Below are positions 24,984 through 34,169 of a stretch of DNA of 64,000 bases, in pieces. Made by a program: the position numbers and the translations under genes. The DNA is taken from positions 1-64,000 of the forward strand of contig JBIITN010000007.1 in assembly GCA_044340485.1 (NCBI GenBank). Direction: 5' to 3'. This stretch comes from UBA2093 sp044340485 (GTDB lineage Bacteria; Actinomycetota; Acidimicrobiia; Acidimicrobiales; Ilumatobacteraceae). The notes below the pieces were generated by a model, which had not been told where the DNA came from, searched no databases, and saw only the letters and a program-made list of their open reading frames with translations. Within the stretch, counting starts at the first letter, position 1. The number at the start of each line of letters is the position of its first letter.

Positions 24984-26822
24984 ATGTGGTCTCTTGGTGG
25001 GGGTGTTTCGGAGGAAGAAAAACTCAATCGCACTCAAGTACGTTCGGTTCTTCGTCGTAGTTGGTCAATGGCGCGACCTTTCAAAAAGACAATCAACACC
25101 GCCATATTTTTTGTGATTATCTCGGTTCTTTGCGTATTGGCGGGTCCAATTCTTGTGCGTGTGGGGATTGATAAAGGGATAGAACCCGGGAACACGTCAG
25201 CGTTGAATTTTGCTGTTGTTTGCTACGTGGTAGTAACGATCATCGCTTACGGTGCCGGACGCGCGCAGTACATGTATCTGAACAAAGCGGGAGAGAGCTT
25301 CCTTAGAGTTCTTCGTATTCGCGTGTTCGATCGCCTCATTCATCAGTCAATGAGTTACTACGATCGCGAGAAAGCAGGAGTACTTGTTGCTCGTATGACC
25401 GCCGACATAGAAGCGATGGCTGAACTAGTCCAGTGGGGGCTACTGCAATTCGTGGGTTCTTTTTTTCTGTTGGCACTTGCGATGGTGGTTCTCGCCGTCT
25501 TGTCATGGCAACTCACATTGGTGGCATTGATTGTGTTGCCGATTCTTGTTGTGGCATCGGTGAAATTTCAACGCGACTCAAATCGTGCCTACCTTGACGT
25601 GCGCGAAAGAGTGGGAGTCAATATGTCGTCGCTGCAAGAGGGCATCACTGGCGTACGAGTTATTCAGGCATACGCACGCGAAGAGGAACAAATTCGGCGC
25701 TTTAGTGAATCAAATAGAGCGTTGTATCGCAGTCATATGAAGAGCGTGAGAGTGAGTACGTGGTATTTCGGACTTGTCGAATTTGCCGGCATTGCTGCAG
25801 CTGCACTCATTGTGGGAGTTGGCGGTTGGCTAGTGCATCGAGACGTCGTATCTCTTGGAACAGTGGTCGCTTTTGTATTGCTTCTAGCGAACCTATTTGA
25901 CCCCGTCCAGCAGTTGTCTCAGTTGTACAACACACTGCAATCAGCAGGCGCCGCGCTTCTTAAGTTGTACGGCATCTTGGATTCCGAACCCGAAATACAC
26001 GAAGTGCCAGAGGCCCAATCGCTTCCCCATGTAGGCGAACTTGAAGTTCGGGATGTCAGTTTCTCCTATGTCGGTGCTGATCGTTTGGCCTTAGACCATG
26101 TGTCGGTGGTTGTGCACCACGGTGAACGCTTGGCGTTGGTGGGACCCACAGGAGCGGGTAAATCAACCTTAGCCAAGTTGATGGCCCGGTTGTATGACCC
26201 CACTGATGGAAGCGTCTTTTTTGGTGGAGTCGATCTCCGGCAGGCAACCATGTCGTCATTGCGTCGCCAGATCGTTGTGGTGCCTCAAGAAGGTTTCTTA
26301 TTCGACGGCACGATTGCCGACAACATTCGCATTGCACAACCTGATGCAGCAGATGACGACATTCGTGCTGCCCTGCAGCAACTAGGTGTGTGGGATCGTT
26401 TTATGGCGTTTCCTGATGGTCTTCACATGCAAGTGCGAGAACGCGGTTCTCGCCTGTCTGCCGGCGAGCGACAATTGGTTGCGTTATCACGCGCGGCGCT
26501 GGTGGATCCGGCGGTATTGGTATTGGATGAAGCCACGTCAAATCTTGACCCGGGGACAGAGCGTGAAGTTGAAGCAGCACTCGACGTATTGATGCGCGGA
26601 CGATCGGTAGTTGTGGTTGCGCACCGATTGAGCACTGTTCGTCGCGCAGACCGTATCGCTGTGGTTGATGACGGCAAGATTGTTGAGCTGGGTGCACACG
26701 ACGAACTGGTTGCTCAAGGTGGGCACTATTTCGAATTAGTGACCAATTGGCAGCAGTCGATAACAACGACTGCTGTTAGTCGCGAGCCACAAAATATTTT
26801 GCACGGGGATGATGGCAAATAA
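24984..26822 (+). CDS. ABC exporter half-transporter, catalytic subunit
   Basis: A 612-residue half-transporter with six membrane helices (about 35-325) and an ATPase domain. Walker A is GPTGAGKST, the Q-loop Gln is present (VVVPQEGFLF), Walker B has the catalytic Glu (LVLDEATSNLD) and the H-loop is VAHRLS. The signature is LSAGE instead of LSGGQ. In a dimer with the upstream subunit this weakened signature faces the Asp-bearing Walker B, giving one inactive and one active ATP site. The final 47 bp overlap the convergent metH 3' end. Confidence 0.93.
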   Translation: MWSLGGGVSEEEKLNRTQVRSVLRRSWSMARPFKKTINTAIFFVIISVLCVLAGPILVRVGIDKGIEPGNTSALNFAVVCYVVVTIIAYGAGRAQYMYLNKAGESFLRVLRIRVFDRLIHQSMSYYDREKAGVLVARMTADIEAMAELVQWGLLQFVGSFFLLALAMVVLAVLSWQLTLVALIVLPILVVASVKFQRDSNRAYLDVRERVGVNMSSLQEGITGVRVIQAYAREEEQIRRFSESNRALYRSHMKSVRVSTWYFGLVEFAGIAAAALIVGVGGWLVHRDVVSLGTVVAFVLLLANLFDPVQQLSQLYNTLQSAGAALLKLYGILDSEPEIHEVPEAQSLPHVGELEVRDVSFSYVGADRLALDHVSVVVHHGERLALVGPTGAGKSTLAKLMARLYDPTDGSVFFGGVDLRQATMSSLRRQIVVVPQEGFLFDGTIADNIRIAQPDAADDDIRAALQQLGVWDRFMAFPDGLHMQVRERGSRLSAGERQLVALSRAALVDPAVLVLDEATSNLDPGTEREVEAALDVLMRGRSVVVVAHRLSTVRRADRIAVVDDGKIVELGAHDELVAQGGHYFELVTNWQQSITTTAVSREPQNILHGDDGK

Positions 26823-29800
26823 TGGCTGAGGTTGTTTGCTCTGGCTGATACTGCCAACCAGTTTCCTCACCCACTTCGATACCAATACGCCCTGCTTCCA
26901 GAAGCTCTGCAACTTTTGCATTGTCTTCGAGATCAGGACATGCCGGATAGCCCCAGGAATACCGACCACCACGATATTGCTGACGGAAAAGCCCCGCAAG
27001 TGACGGGCCATCTTCGTTCACAAAGCCCCACTCGGTGCGAATGCGTTTGTGCCAATACTCTGCGAGTGCCTCGGCCATTTCCACACCGATGCCGTGTAAT
27101 TCGAGATACTTCTGGTATTCGTTCGCGGCAAATAATTCTGCTGCGCGTTCACTTACTGCTTCACCCATGGTGACGATGTGGAACGCTGCATAATCAATTT
27201 CGCCAGAGTCAACGGGGCGGAAGAAGTCGGAAATACACAGGTATGGCTCTACTTTTTGGCGTGGGTATGAGAAGCGCATGCGTTCTGTTGTGCGTGTCTC
27301 GTCTGTCCAAATAACTAGGTCATTGCCGTCTGCATTCGCGGGGAAGTACCCGTACACCACTTGCGGAATCAGAATGCCAGTTGCTTTTGCGTCAGATAAT
27401 TGGGCACGAAGTAGTGGACGAATACGATCTTTGAATTGCTCGTCCGTTTCGCCTTGTTCGGGTCGGTATTGCCACTGGTTGCGAAACAACGCGGTCTCGT
27501 TGATGAACTCAGCAATTTCGTCAATGCCAATACCCTTAATGACTTTCGAACCAAGAAATGGTGGTGCAAATACGGGATTATCGATAACGGCTTCAGGTGA
27601 GCGCACAGGTAGGTCGGCAGGATCAATATCTTCTTTGGTTCGCTCTGGTAACACGCGACCGGTTGCAACGCGACCAAAGTCGGGATCTTCGACACCAGTT
27701 TTTTTCATGTCCATCAATTTGTCGAGAGTGGACAGACCTTCGAATGCGTCTTTGCCGTAGAACACGCGACCTTCATACACCTTGCGCATGTCTTTTTCGA
27801 CGTAACTGCGTGTGAGAGCTGCTCCACCCAAGATGACAGGGATATGGGACAGGTCGAGGCGGTTTAGTTCTTCAAGATTTTCTCGCATGATGATGGTGCT
27901 CTTCACCAAAAGACCGCTCATCCCAAGCGCGTCGGCATTTACTTCAACAACCTTGTCGACCATTTCGTTAATGCCGACCTTGATGCCGATGTTGTGCACT
28001 TCATAGCCGTTATTAGTGCAAATAATGTCAACTAAGTTTTTACCGATGTCGTGCACGTCGCCTTTGACAGTTGCGATAACAAGGCGTCCTTTGGTGCTGG
28101 AGCTGCCAACTTTTTCCAAATGTGGTTCCAAATGTCCGACTGCCATTTTCATGGTTTCAGCGCTCTGCAATACGAATGGAAGTTGCATCCGTCCATCTCC
28201 GAACAACTCGCCAACCTCACGCATGCCGTCGAGTAGAACGTTGTTAATGATGTCAAGCGCGATGAAACCTTCGTCGAGAGCACGATCGAGATCATTGGTG
28301 AGGCCTTCACGATCGCCATCAATGATGCGTTGACGCAGGATCTTTTCAATTGGCCAATCGGATCGGTCTTCTTTTTCTGCAGTGACTGAACTCACGCCTG
28401 CGAACATTTCAAGCATGGTGGTGAGTGGGTCGTAACCACTTTCGCGACGATCGTAAATAAGGTCTTGGCAGACTTTGATCTGTTCTTCGGGAATGCGTGC
28501 CAGCGGCAAGATCTTGGACGCATGAACAATTGCGCTGTCTAAACCGACTTGACGCGCTTCATGTAGAAACACGCTGTTCAAGACCTGTCGCGTTCCAGGG
28601 GATAAGCCAAAGCTGATGTTGCTGAGACCAAGAGTGGTGAATGCACCCGGAATTTCTTCTTTGATGCGACGGATCGCATCAAGGCTTGCCATTGCATCTT
28701 TACGAAGATCTTCGTCGCCGGTACCAAGCGGGAACGTGAGTGGGTCAAAAATCAGATCGCTTGCAGAGAGTCCGTAACGTTGGCTGGCAATGTTGTGCAA
28801 ACGATGTGCAACTTCCATCTTCCAATCCACATCACGTGCTTGTCCGCGCTCGTCGATGAGCAAACAGATAACAGCGGCCCCGTAGTCACGTGCTAGGGAA
28901 AACACTCGATCAAGGCGACTGCCTACTTCTTCTCCGTCTTCCAAGTTTGCCGAGTTCAAAATGGCGCGGCCACCAACATGTTTGAGACCCGCCTCCATCA
29001 CTTGAGGTTCGGTGCTGTCGAGAACGAGAGGAACGCTCGCCTGAGTTGCAAAACGCGAAGCAATTGCATCCATATCAATCGTGCCGTCATGGCCGACATA
29101 GTCAACGCACACGTCGAGGACGTGTGAACCCTCACGAATTTGATCGGTAGCGATCTTTACGCAGGCGTCCCAATCTTCTTGCAGCATCGCATCGCGGAAA
29201 ACTTTCGAACCATTTGCATTTGTGCGTTCTCCGATGATGAGGAAACTGTTGTCTTGTTCGATCGTGACCGGCGAATACAAAGAAGTCACGCTTGGTTCGA
29301 ATGTGACCTTGCGTTGTACCGGTGACAGATCACGCACTGCTTCAACAACTTGTCGGAGATGTTCAGGCGTTGTGCCACAACAGCCACCAACAATGCCAAT
29401 TCCAAGATCTTTTACGTGATGACGATGAAACTCGGCAAGTTGCTCGGGGGTGAGGTCGTAGTGAGTCTTCCCGTCGACCACACTTGGTAAACCAGCATTC
29501 GGCAACACGCTGATTGGAATCGGGCAGTGTTCTGACAGATGTCGCAAATGTTCTTGCATCTCTGCTGGACCAGTTGCACAGTTAATGCCAAGAACATCTG
29601 GCTTCATTGAATGGAGCGCCGCGAGTGCAGCACCAATTTCGGTGCCAACCAGCATGCGTCCGGTGGTTTCCATGGTGACTTGCACTTGGATAGGAACTTC
29701 GCGTTTACACAAAACCATTGCTTGTCGACATGCCTGCATCGCTGCTTTGATCTGCAACAGATCCATGCATGTTTCGACGAGAAACAGATCAGAGCCACCA

Positions 29801-30255
29801 TCAAGGAGGCCTCGTGCCTGTTCAACATAGGCCTCGCGCAATTCGGTAAACCCAATGTGTCCAAGGCTCGGAAGTTTCGTACCGGGTCCAATCGAGCCCG
29901 CGACGTAACGGGACCGACCGTCTGATTCGAAATCATTTGCGACTGACCGTGCAATAGAGGCTGCTTTCACGTTCAAGTCATATGCGAGCTCGGGGATGTT
30001 GTATTCGGCAAGGACGGTGGAGAAACTGCCAAAGCTCGCCGTCTCTACTGCGTCGACACCGACATTCAGAAATGCTTCGTGCATCGACGCAATGATGTCG
30101 GGGCGCGTGTCGCAGAGCATCTCATTGCAACCCTCAAGTGCGGCACCACCAAAATCATCTGGGCCGAGGTCGAGGCCTTGAACAAAGGTGCCAAAGGCAC
30201 CATCGAACACAATGATGCGTTCGCGAACGGCATCTAGGTAGTGCTGGCGTGGCAT
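26776..30255 (-). CDS. metH: cobalamin-dependent methionine synthase
   Basis: An 1159-residue MetH that methylates homocysteine using methyltetrahydrofolate and cobalamin. Order: homocysteine domain (1-315) with zinc ligands Cys226, Cys292 and Cys293 (GINCATGP, GGCCGT); folate domain (about 335-620); cobalamin module (about 630-890) with axial His735 in GDVHDIGKNLV; and the reactivation domain (about 925-1159) with the RPAPGYPAC-like motif reading RYSWGYPACPDL. All four modules are present, so the enzyme can be reactivated by AdoMet. It is divergent from a cobalamin adenosyltransferase gene; no cobalamin riboswitch fits in the 84-bp gap. Confidence 0.96.
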   Translation of the reverse strand: MPRQHYLDAVRERIIVFDGAFGTFVQGLDLGPDDFGGAALEGCNEMLCDTRPDIIASMHEAFLNVGVDAVETASFGSFSTVLAEYNIPELAYDLNVKAASIARSVANDFESDGRSRYVAGSIGPGTKLPSLGHIGFTELREAYVEQARGLLDGGSDLFLVETCMDLLQIKAAMQACRQAMVLCKREVPIQVQVTMETTGRMLVGTEIGAALAALHSMKPDVLGINCATGPAEMQEHLRHLSEHCPIPISVLPNAGLPSVVDGKTHYDLTPEQLAEFHRHHVKDLGIGIVGGCCGTTPEHLRQVVEAVRDLSPVQRKVTFEPSVTSLYSPVTIEQDNSFLIIGERTNANGSKVFRDAMLQEDWDACVKIATDQIREGSHVLDVCVDYVGHDGTIDMDAIASRFATQASVPLVLDSTEPQVMEAGLKHVGGRAILNSANLEDGEEVGSRLDRVFSLARDYGAAVICLLIDERGQARDVDWKMEVAHRLHNIASQRYGLSASDLIFDPLTFPLGTGDEDLRKDAMASLDAIRRIKEEIPGAFTTLGLSNISFGLSPGTRQVLNSVFLHEARQVGLDSAIVHASKILPLARIPEEQIKVCQDLIYDRRESGYDPLTTMLEMFAGVSSVTAEKEDRSDWPIEKILRQRIIDGDREGLTNDLDRALDEGFIALDIINNVLLDGMREVGELFGDGRMQLPFVLQSAETMKMAVGHLEPHLEKVGSSSTKGRLVIATVKGDVHDIGKNLVDIICTNNGYEVHNIGIKVGINEMVDKVVEVNADALGMSGLLVKSTIIMRENLEELNRLDLSHIPVILGGAALTRSYVEKDMRKVYEGRVFYGKDAFEGLSTLDKLMDMKKTGVEDPDFGRVATGRVLPERTKEDIDPADLPVRSPEAVIDNPVFAPPFLGSKVIKGIGIDEIAEFINETALFRNQWQYRPEQGETDEQFKDRIRPLLRAQLSDAKATGILIPQVVYGYFPANADGNDLVIWTDETRTTERMRFSYPRQKVEPYLCISDFFRPVDSGEIDYAAFHIVTMGEAVSERAAELFAANEYQKYLELHGIGVEMAEALAEYWHKRIRTEWGFVNEDGPSLAGLFRQQYRGGRYSWGYPACPDLEDNAKVAELLEAGRIGIEVGEETGWQYQPEQTTSAIICHHPRAKYFVARD

Positions 30256-30339
30256 ACCGCAATAACGCTACTTGTGGAAGGTCGTATTTGTCTGATTAGC
30301 ACTGAAATCGTGGTTGACGCCACTAACGTCACAGGAGCT

Positions 30340-30885
30340 ATGGGACGCGAAAAGATCTACACACGTGAAGGTGATGACGGCACGACTGGATTGCTGTATG
30401 GAAGTCGAGTCCCGAAAGACAGCGCGTTACCTCGCGCCTACGGGGCCGTTGACGAAGCACAAGCAGTGATGGGCATGGTGCGCATTGCGGCTGGGCATGG
30501 TTCAGAAGTTGAGACCTATTGCATAAAAATCATGCGCGACATGTGGGTGCTCATGGCAGAACTTGCCACGTTGCCTGAAAATCGCCACAAACTGGCCCCT
30601 GGCCAGTCACTTGTTACCTCTGAAATGGTTGATCACCTCGAGGAAGTCATCGATGAGCTCGACTCTCGCTTTGAGCGACCCACTGAGTTTGTTGTTCCAG
30701 GAGAACACCCCGTTGCAGCATGGCTCGATCTTGCGCGCACTACCGTTCGTCGCGCCGAACGCCACGCATTTTCTGGCGCACCACCGCCGTCCTATGTGGT
30801 GCCGTATTTGAATCGGCTGTCTGACCTCTTGTGGACAATGGCTCGCTGGCAAGAAGGAAAATCACGGCCCGTACGGTCTGTGTGA
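30340..30885 (+). CDS. PduO-type ATP:cob(I)alamin adenosyltransferase
   Basis: A 181-residue trimer-forming adenosyltransferase that makes adenosylcobalamin. Diagnostic elements are KIYTREGDDGTTGLLYGSRVPKDS at the N-terminus, AYGAVDEAQA, and TTVRRAERHAF followed by LNRLSDLLWTMARW. The ATG at 30340 is chosen because AGGAG lies 3-7 bp upstream and the family starts at this point; an in-frame extension to 30241 has no family similarity. The gene is back to back with metH, and it would support AdoCbl enzymes such as the mutases of the ethylmalonyl-CoA pathway. Confidence 0.93.
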   Translation: MGREKIYTREGDDGTTGLLYGSRVPKDSALPRAYGAVDEAQAVMGMVRIAAGHGSEVETYCIKIMRDMWVLMAELATLPENRHKLAPGQSLVTSEMVDHLEEVIDELDSRFERPTEFVVPGEHPVAAWLDLARTTVRRAERHAFSGAPPPSYVVPYLNRLSDLLWTMARWQEGKSRPVRSV

Positions 30886-30927
30886 CCGCCGGGGCAGTCG
30901 CACGTCGCGTGTCCCTAGACTGACCAC

Positions 30928-32391
30928 GTGTTACGTGATGTATCTGTCTCTTCATCTGTTCCTGCCTCTATCGGTGCCATCGGTATCCCCATTGCATCAG
31001 AAGGCGTCTTACCAAAAGATCTTGGGCTCTCGCGAAAAGATCTCGCGGCCATGGGATTTGAAGGTAAGTGTTGTGAAACATTGGTGCTTCCACCGAATGG
31101 TTCAAATTCGGTACGGGTTCTTATCGGCATCGGTGTACCAAAAGATTTGAACGACGCAGTATTGCGAAAGATTGCTGCTGCGCTTGCACGTACCGCAGGA
31201 AAACACAACTCACTCGCCACGTCGTTGCCAATGGTCGGTCGTGTAGATCGCAAGCGTGCCGCACAAATCATTGTTGAAGGAGTCGCACTTGCGACCCATC
31301 GATATGTCGAATTGAAAAACGACAAAAAGAGTGCATCACCGTTAGCAAATCTTGTTTTGGTTGTCCCTACTGCATCTGCCACGGCAGTGAAAGCAGGAGT
31401 AGCACGTGGAATAGCAATTGCAACTGCAGTCACACGTGCGCGCGACTTTGCAAATACTCCGCCAGCACATCTCACCGCGCGCATGTTTGCTGACCATGCC
31501 GTCGAAATTGCAAAAGCAAATGGATTGCGCGCCACGGTGTATAACCGCGACCAGTTGAACGCAATGGGTTGTGGTGGCATGATCGGCGTCAACAAAGGAA
31601 GTGTTGAACCACCACGAGTTGTGAAGTTGGTGTACGCGCCCCGCAATGCACGTAACAAAGTTGTCCTCGTAGGCAAGGGCGTGATGTATGACTCAGGCGG
31701 TATCAGTTTGAAGCCAAGTGATGCATCACACGCATCAATGAAAATGGACATGAGTGGTGCCGCAGCTGTGTTGGCCACAATGAGCACTCTGAAAGAACTG
31801 AAGTGCACCACAGCGGTGACCGCATATCTGATGTGCACCGACAACATGCCATCGGGTAGTGCTCTCAAATTGGGAGATGTTCTCACCATGCGCAATGGCA
31901 AGACTGTGGAGATACACAACACAGACGCTGAAGGTCGACTGATTTTGGCCGACGGATTGTCACTAGGTGTTGAACAGAAGCCTGATGCGATGATCGACAT
32001 CGCAACACTTACCGGTGCCTGCATGGTCGCTCTCGGCAAGAAGATGGCGGGACTGTTTAGTAATAACCAGTCGTTTGCAGATCAAGTGAAGGCAGCAAGT
32101 GATCGCACCGATGAATTGGTATGGCAAATGCCATTGTTTGGAGAGTATCGAAAGATGCTTGATTCAAACGTTGCCGACATGCGCAACATCGGCGGCCCAG
32201 TTGCTGGCGCTACCACCGCCGCATTGTTCTTGAACGAATTCGTGTCGGATGTGCCATGGGCCCACCTTGACATCGCAGGTCCTATGGAAGCTGATGCCGA
32301 TGAGAGTTGGTTGCAACGTGGCGCCACTGCATACGGAACACGTCTTCTTATTGACGTGGTGACTAACTTCAAAAAGCCAACGCGGCGATAA
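30928..32391 (+). CDS. pepA: leucyl aminopeptidase (M17)
   Basis: A 487-residue M17 cytosolic aminopeptidase, a hexameric two-metal enzyme that removes N-terminal residues from peptides. The catalytic domain carries VLVGKGVMYDSGGISLKP, with the metal-binding Lys and Asp, then KMDMSGAAAV and the family signature NTDAEGRL. The N-terminal domain (1-165) is the usual variable macro-like domain. GTG start. In the metal motif, Met replaces the usual Thr/Ile before Tyr-Asp, which is a minor change. It follows the adenosyltransferase gene by 42 bp. Confidence 0.95.
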   Translation: MLRDVSVSSSVPASIGAIGIPIASEGVLPKDLGLSRKDLAAMGFEGKCCETLVLPPNGSNSVRVLIGIGVPKDLNDAVLRKIAAALARTAGKHNSLATSLPMVGRVDRKRAAQIIVEGVALATHRYVELKNDKKSASPLANLVLVVPTASATAVKAGVARGIAIATAVTRARDFANTPPAHLTARMFADHAVEIAKANGLRATVYNRDQLNAMGCGGMIGVNKGSVEPPRVVKLVYAPRNARNKVVLVGKGVMYDSGGISLKPSDASHASMKMDMSGAAAVLATMSTLKELKCTTAVTAYLMCTDNMPSGSALKLGDVLTMRNGKTVEIHNTDAEGRLILADGLSLGVEQKPDAMIDIATLTGACMVALGKKMAGLFSNNQSFADQVKAASDRTDELVWQMPLFGEYRKMLDSNVADMRNIGGPVAGATTAALFLNEFVSDVPWAHLDIAGPMEADADESWLQRGATAYGTRLLIDVVTNFKKPTRR

Positions 32392-32414
32392 ATACAACGT
32401 GTTTGCTCGGGCGT

Positions 32415-33320
32415 TTACGTCTGAAGAGGAAGCACAACGCCAGCGCATTCTTCTAAGAGCGATATCCACGCGCTAGGAGTTGCTGGTTCATTCACTGGCA
32501 AGATCACAAACTTTGATGCGCCCACTGCAATGAATTGTTGAAGAAGATCAACCAATTGGCCCCAACCTTGGGGGACAAGACAGGTTGCATCGTCGAGGTC
32601 TGGTCGCCGCGCGGCCAAGGCTTTTGCAAATGTGTCGGGAATAGGTGCAAGCGAGTATGGAATGAGAACACCGAAGTGTTCTTCATCGAACTCCCTGCCA
32701 TTTTCAGACGCGATGTCGTTCACCGTTTGCCAACCGCGCTCAGCATCGTCGGGTGTGAGAAACGATGGTAACCATCCCTCGGCAAGGCGACCCACGCGTC
32801 GTAGTTCTGAATCTGCGATGCCGCCGAGCCATACTTCGGGTAGTTGTTGGATTGGCTTTGGTTCCACGGTGATGTTGTCGTAGTGAAAGTGCTTGCCGTG
32901 AAAAGTGATGGTCTCATCTCGCCAACACGAACGGATAACGGCAAGTGCTTCATTAAAGATGGAAGCACGTTCTGAGCGCTCCACACCAAATGCCTGTTGC
33001 TCGTGCGGGTCGACGGCGCCGAGTCCAAAGGCAGGGAGCATTCGACCATTTGACATGCGATCGAGAGTGGCTAATTCCTTGGCGAGCAAGACGGGGTTAC
33101 GTCCCGGTAACACCATGACAGAAGTGCCGATTTTTAACTTCTTTGTTCGTGCTGCCGCCATGGCCATCGCGATAACCGGATCAGGTGCTTGACCACCTAT
33201 GCGCTCACTGAACCACACGCTGTCAAATTTCAGGTCTTCCATTGCATCGACCACGTCAAGAAATCCAGCATCATTCAATGTGGACCGAACTCCGAGCCCC
33301 AGCCCAATTCGAATCTTCAT
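32415..33320 (-). CDS. LLM-class (F420-type) oxidoreductase
   Basis: A 301-residue luciferase-like oxidoreductase. It begins MKIRIGLGLG and shows KFDSVWFSERIGG, LKIGTSVMVLPGRNPVLLAKELATLDRMSNGRM and the glycine-rich LGAVDPHEQQAFGV. These are standard for F420-dependent members of the TIGR03619/TIGR03854-like groups. It is convergent with pepA (23-bp gap) and divergent from an SDR gene. Cofactor F420 is inferred from the family; substrate unknown. Confidence 0.88.
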   Translation of the reverse strand: MKIRIGLGLGVRSTLNDAGFLDVVDAMEDLKFDSVWFSERIGGQAPDPVIAMAMAAARTKKLKIGTSVMVLPGRNPVLLAKELATLDRMSNGRMLPAFGLGAVDPHEQQAFGVERSERASIFNEALAVIRSCWRDETITFHGKHFHYDNITVEPKPIQQLPEVWLGGIADSELRRVGRLAEGWLPSFLTPDDAERGWQTVNDIASENGREFDEEHFGVLIPYSLAPIPDTFAKALAARRPDLDDATCLVPQGWGQLVDLLQQFIAVGASKFVILPVNEPATPSAWISLLEECAGVVLPLQT

Positions 33321-33389
33321 GCATCCTCCGTGTCGCGCAACTGTGCCTCCATGCTGTCACAGGCGCTGTGAACGCCTAGCCTCGCATGC

Positions 33390-34169
33390 ATGACTGACAC
33401 CGCTTCACCTGTTGCACCACTCAATCTATTTCGCATGGATGGCCAAGTTGCCTTGATCACGGGCGCATCATCGGGTCTTGGGGCTCGATTTGCGCGTGTG
33501 ATGCACGCTGCCGGCGCCAAGGTCGTCATCTCTGCTCGTCGCAAGGAGCGTCTTGAGTCGTTGGCTGCAGAGTTGCCGGGCTCAGTTGTTATTCAGTGTG
33601 ACGTCTCGAAGGAAGCAGAGCGTGAGCATTTGGTAGCAGAAACCATCGCACAGTGTGGGCGCATCGATGTGCTCGTGAACAATGCGGGTATCGGTGATGC
33701 CGCGCCCATCGAAAAAGAATCACTCGATCGTTTTCGTGAAGTCATGGAAGTGAACACGATTGCTGTATGGCATTTGGCAAAACTCGCGGGAATTCAAATG
33801 GTGACGCAGGGATATGGATCAATCATCAACGTGTCGTCAATGTTGGGGCTAGTGGGTTCAACACCAATCAAACAGACCAGTTACTGCACCAGCAAAGGTG
33901 CGCTGATCAACATGACACGTGAGATGGCGCTTCAGTGGGCGCGTAAAGGCGTGCGCGTTAACGCATTGTGCCCGGGCTGGTTTCCCTCAGAGATGACTGA
34001 GCCAATGAGTGAAGAAGGCCCGATGAAATTCATCATGCAGAATTCACCTATCCCTCGCATGGGTTTTGAACACGAGCTCGACGGAGCACTTTTGTATCTC
34101 GCAAGTCCTGCCTCCACTTTTATGACGGGTCAGCAGATGGTTGTTGACGGTGGCTGGACCGCCCGCTGA
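33390..34169 (+). CDS. short-chain dehydrogenase/reductase
   Basis: A 259-residue classical SDR: TGASSGLG cofactor motif near residue 24, NNAGIG, catalytic Ser in NVSSMLG, and Tyr-x3-Lys in SYCTSKGAL. The C-terminal FMTGQQMVVDGGWTAR is typical. The Arg following the second beta strand (ISARRKERL) favours NADP(H). The downstream MFS gene begins inside its last codons. Substrate cannot be deduced. Confidence 0.92.
   Translation: MTDTASPVAPLNLFRMDGQVALITGASSGLGARFARVMHAAGAKVVISARRKERLESLAAELPGSVVIQCDVSKEAEREHLVAETIAQCGRIDVLVNNAGIGDAAPIEKESLDRFREVMEVNTIAVWHLAKLAGIQMVTQGYGSIINVSSMLGLVGSTPIKQTSYCTSKGALINMTREMALQWARKGVRVNALCPGWFPSEMTEPMSEEGPMKFIMQNSPIPRMGFEHELDGALLYLASPASTFMTGQQMVVDGGWTAR

Noticed and set aside
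30256..30339. Cobalamin riboswitch between metH and the adenosyltransferase gene
   Set aside because: The gap is only 84 bp, too short for a cobalamin riboswitch of about 200 bases, and no B12-box-like sequence was recognised.
34141..34169. SDR-MFS gene fusion by frameshift
   Set aside because: The SDR ends with a normal C-terminal VVDGGW motif, and the MFS start can be an in-frame GTG, so an overlap of two genes is sufficient.
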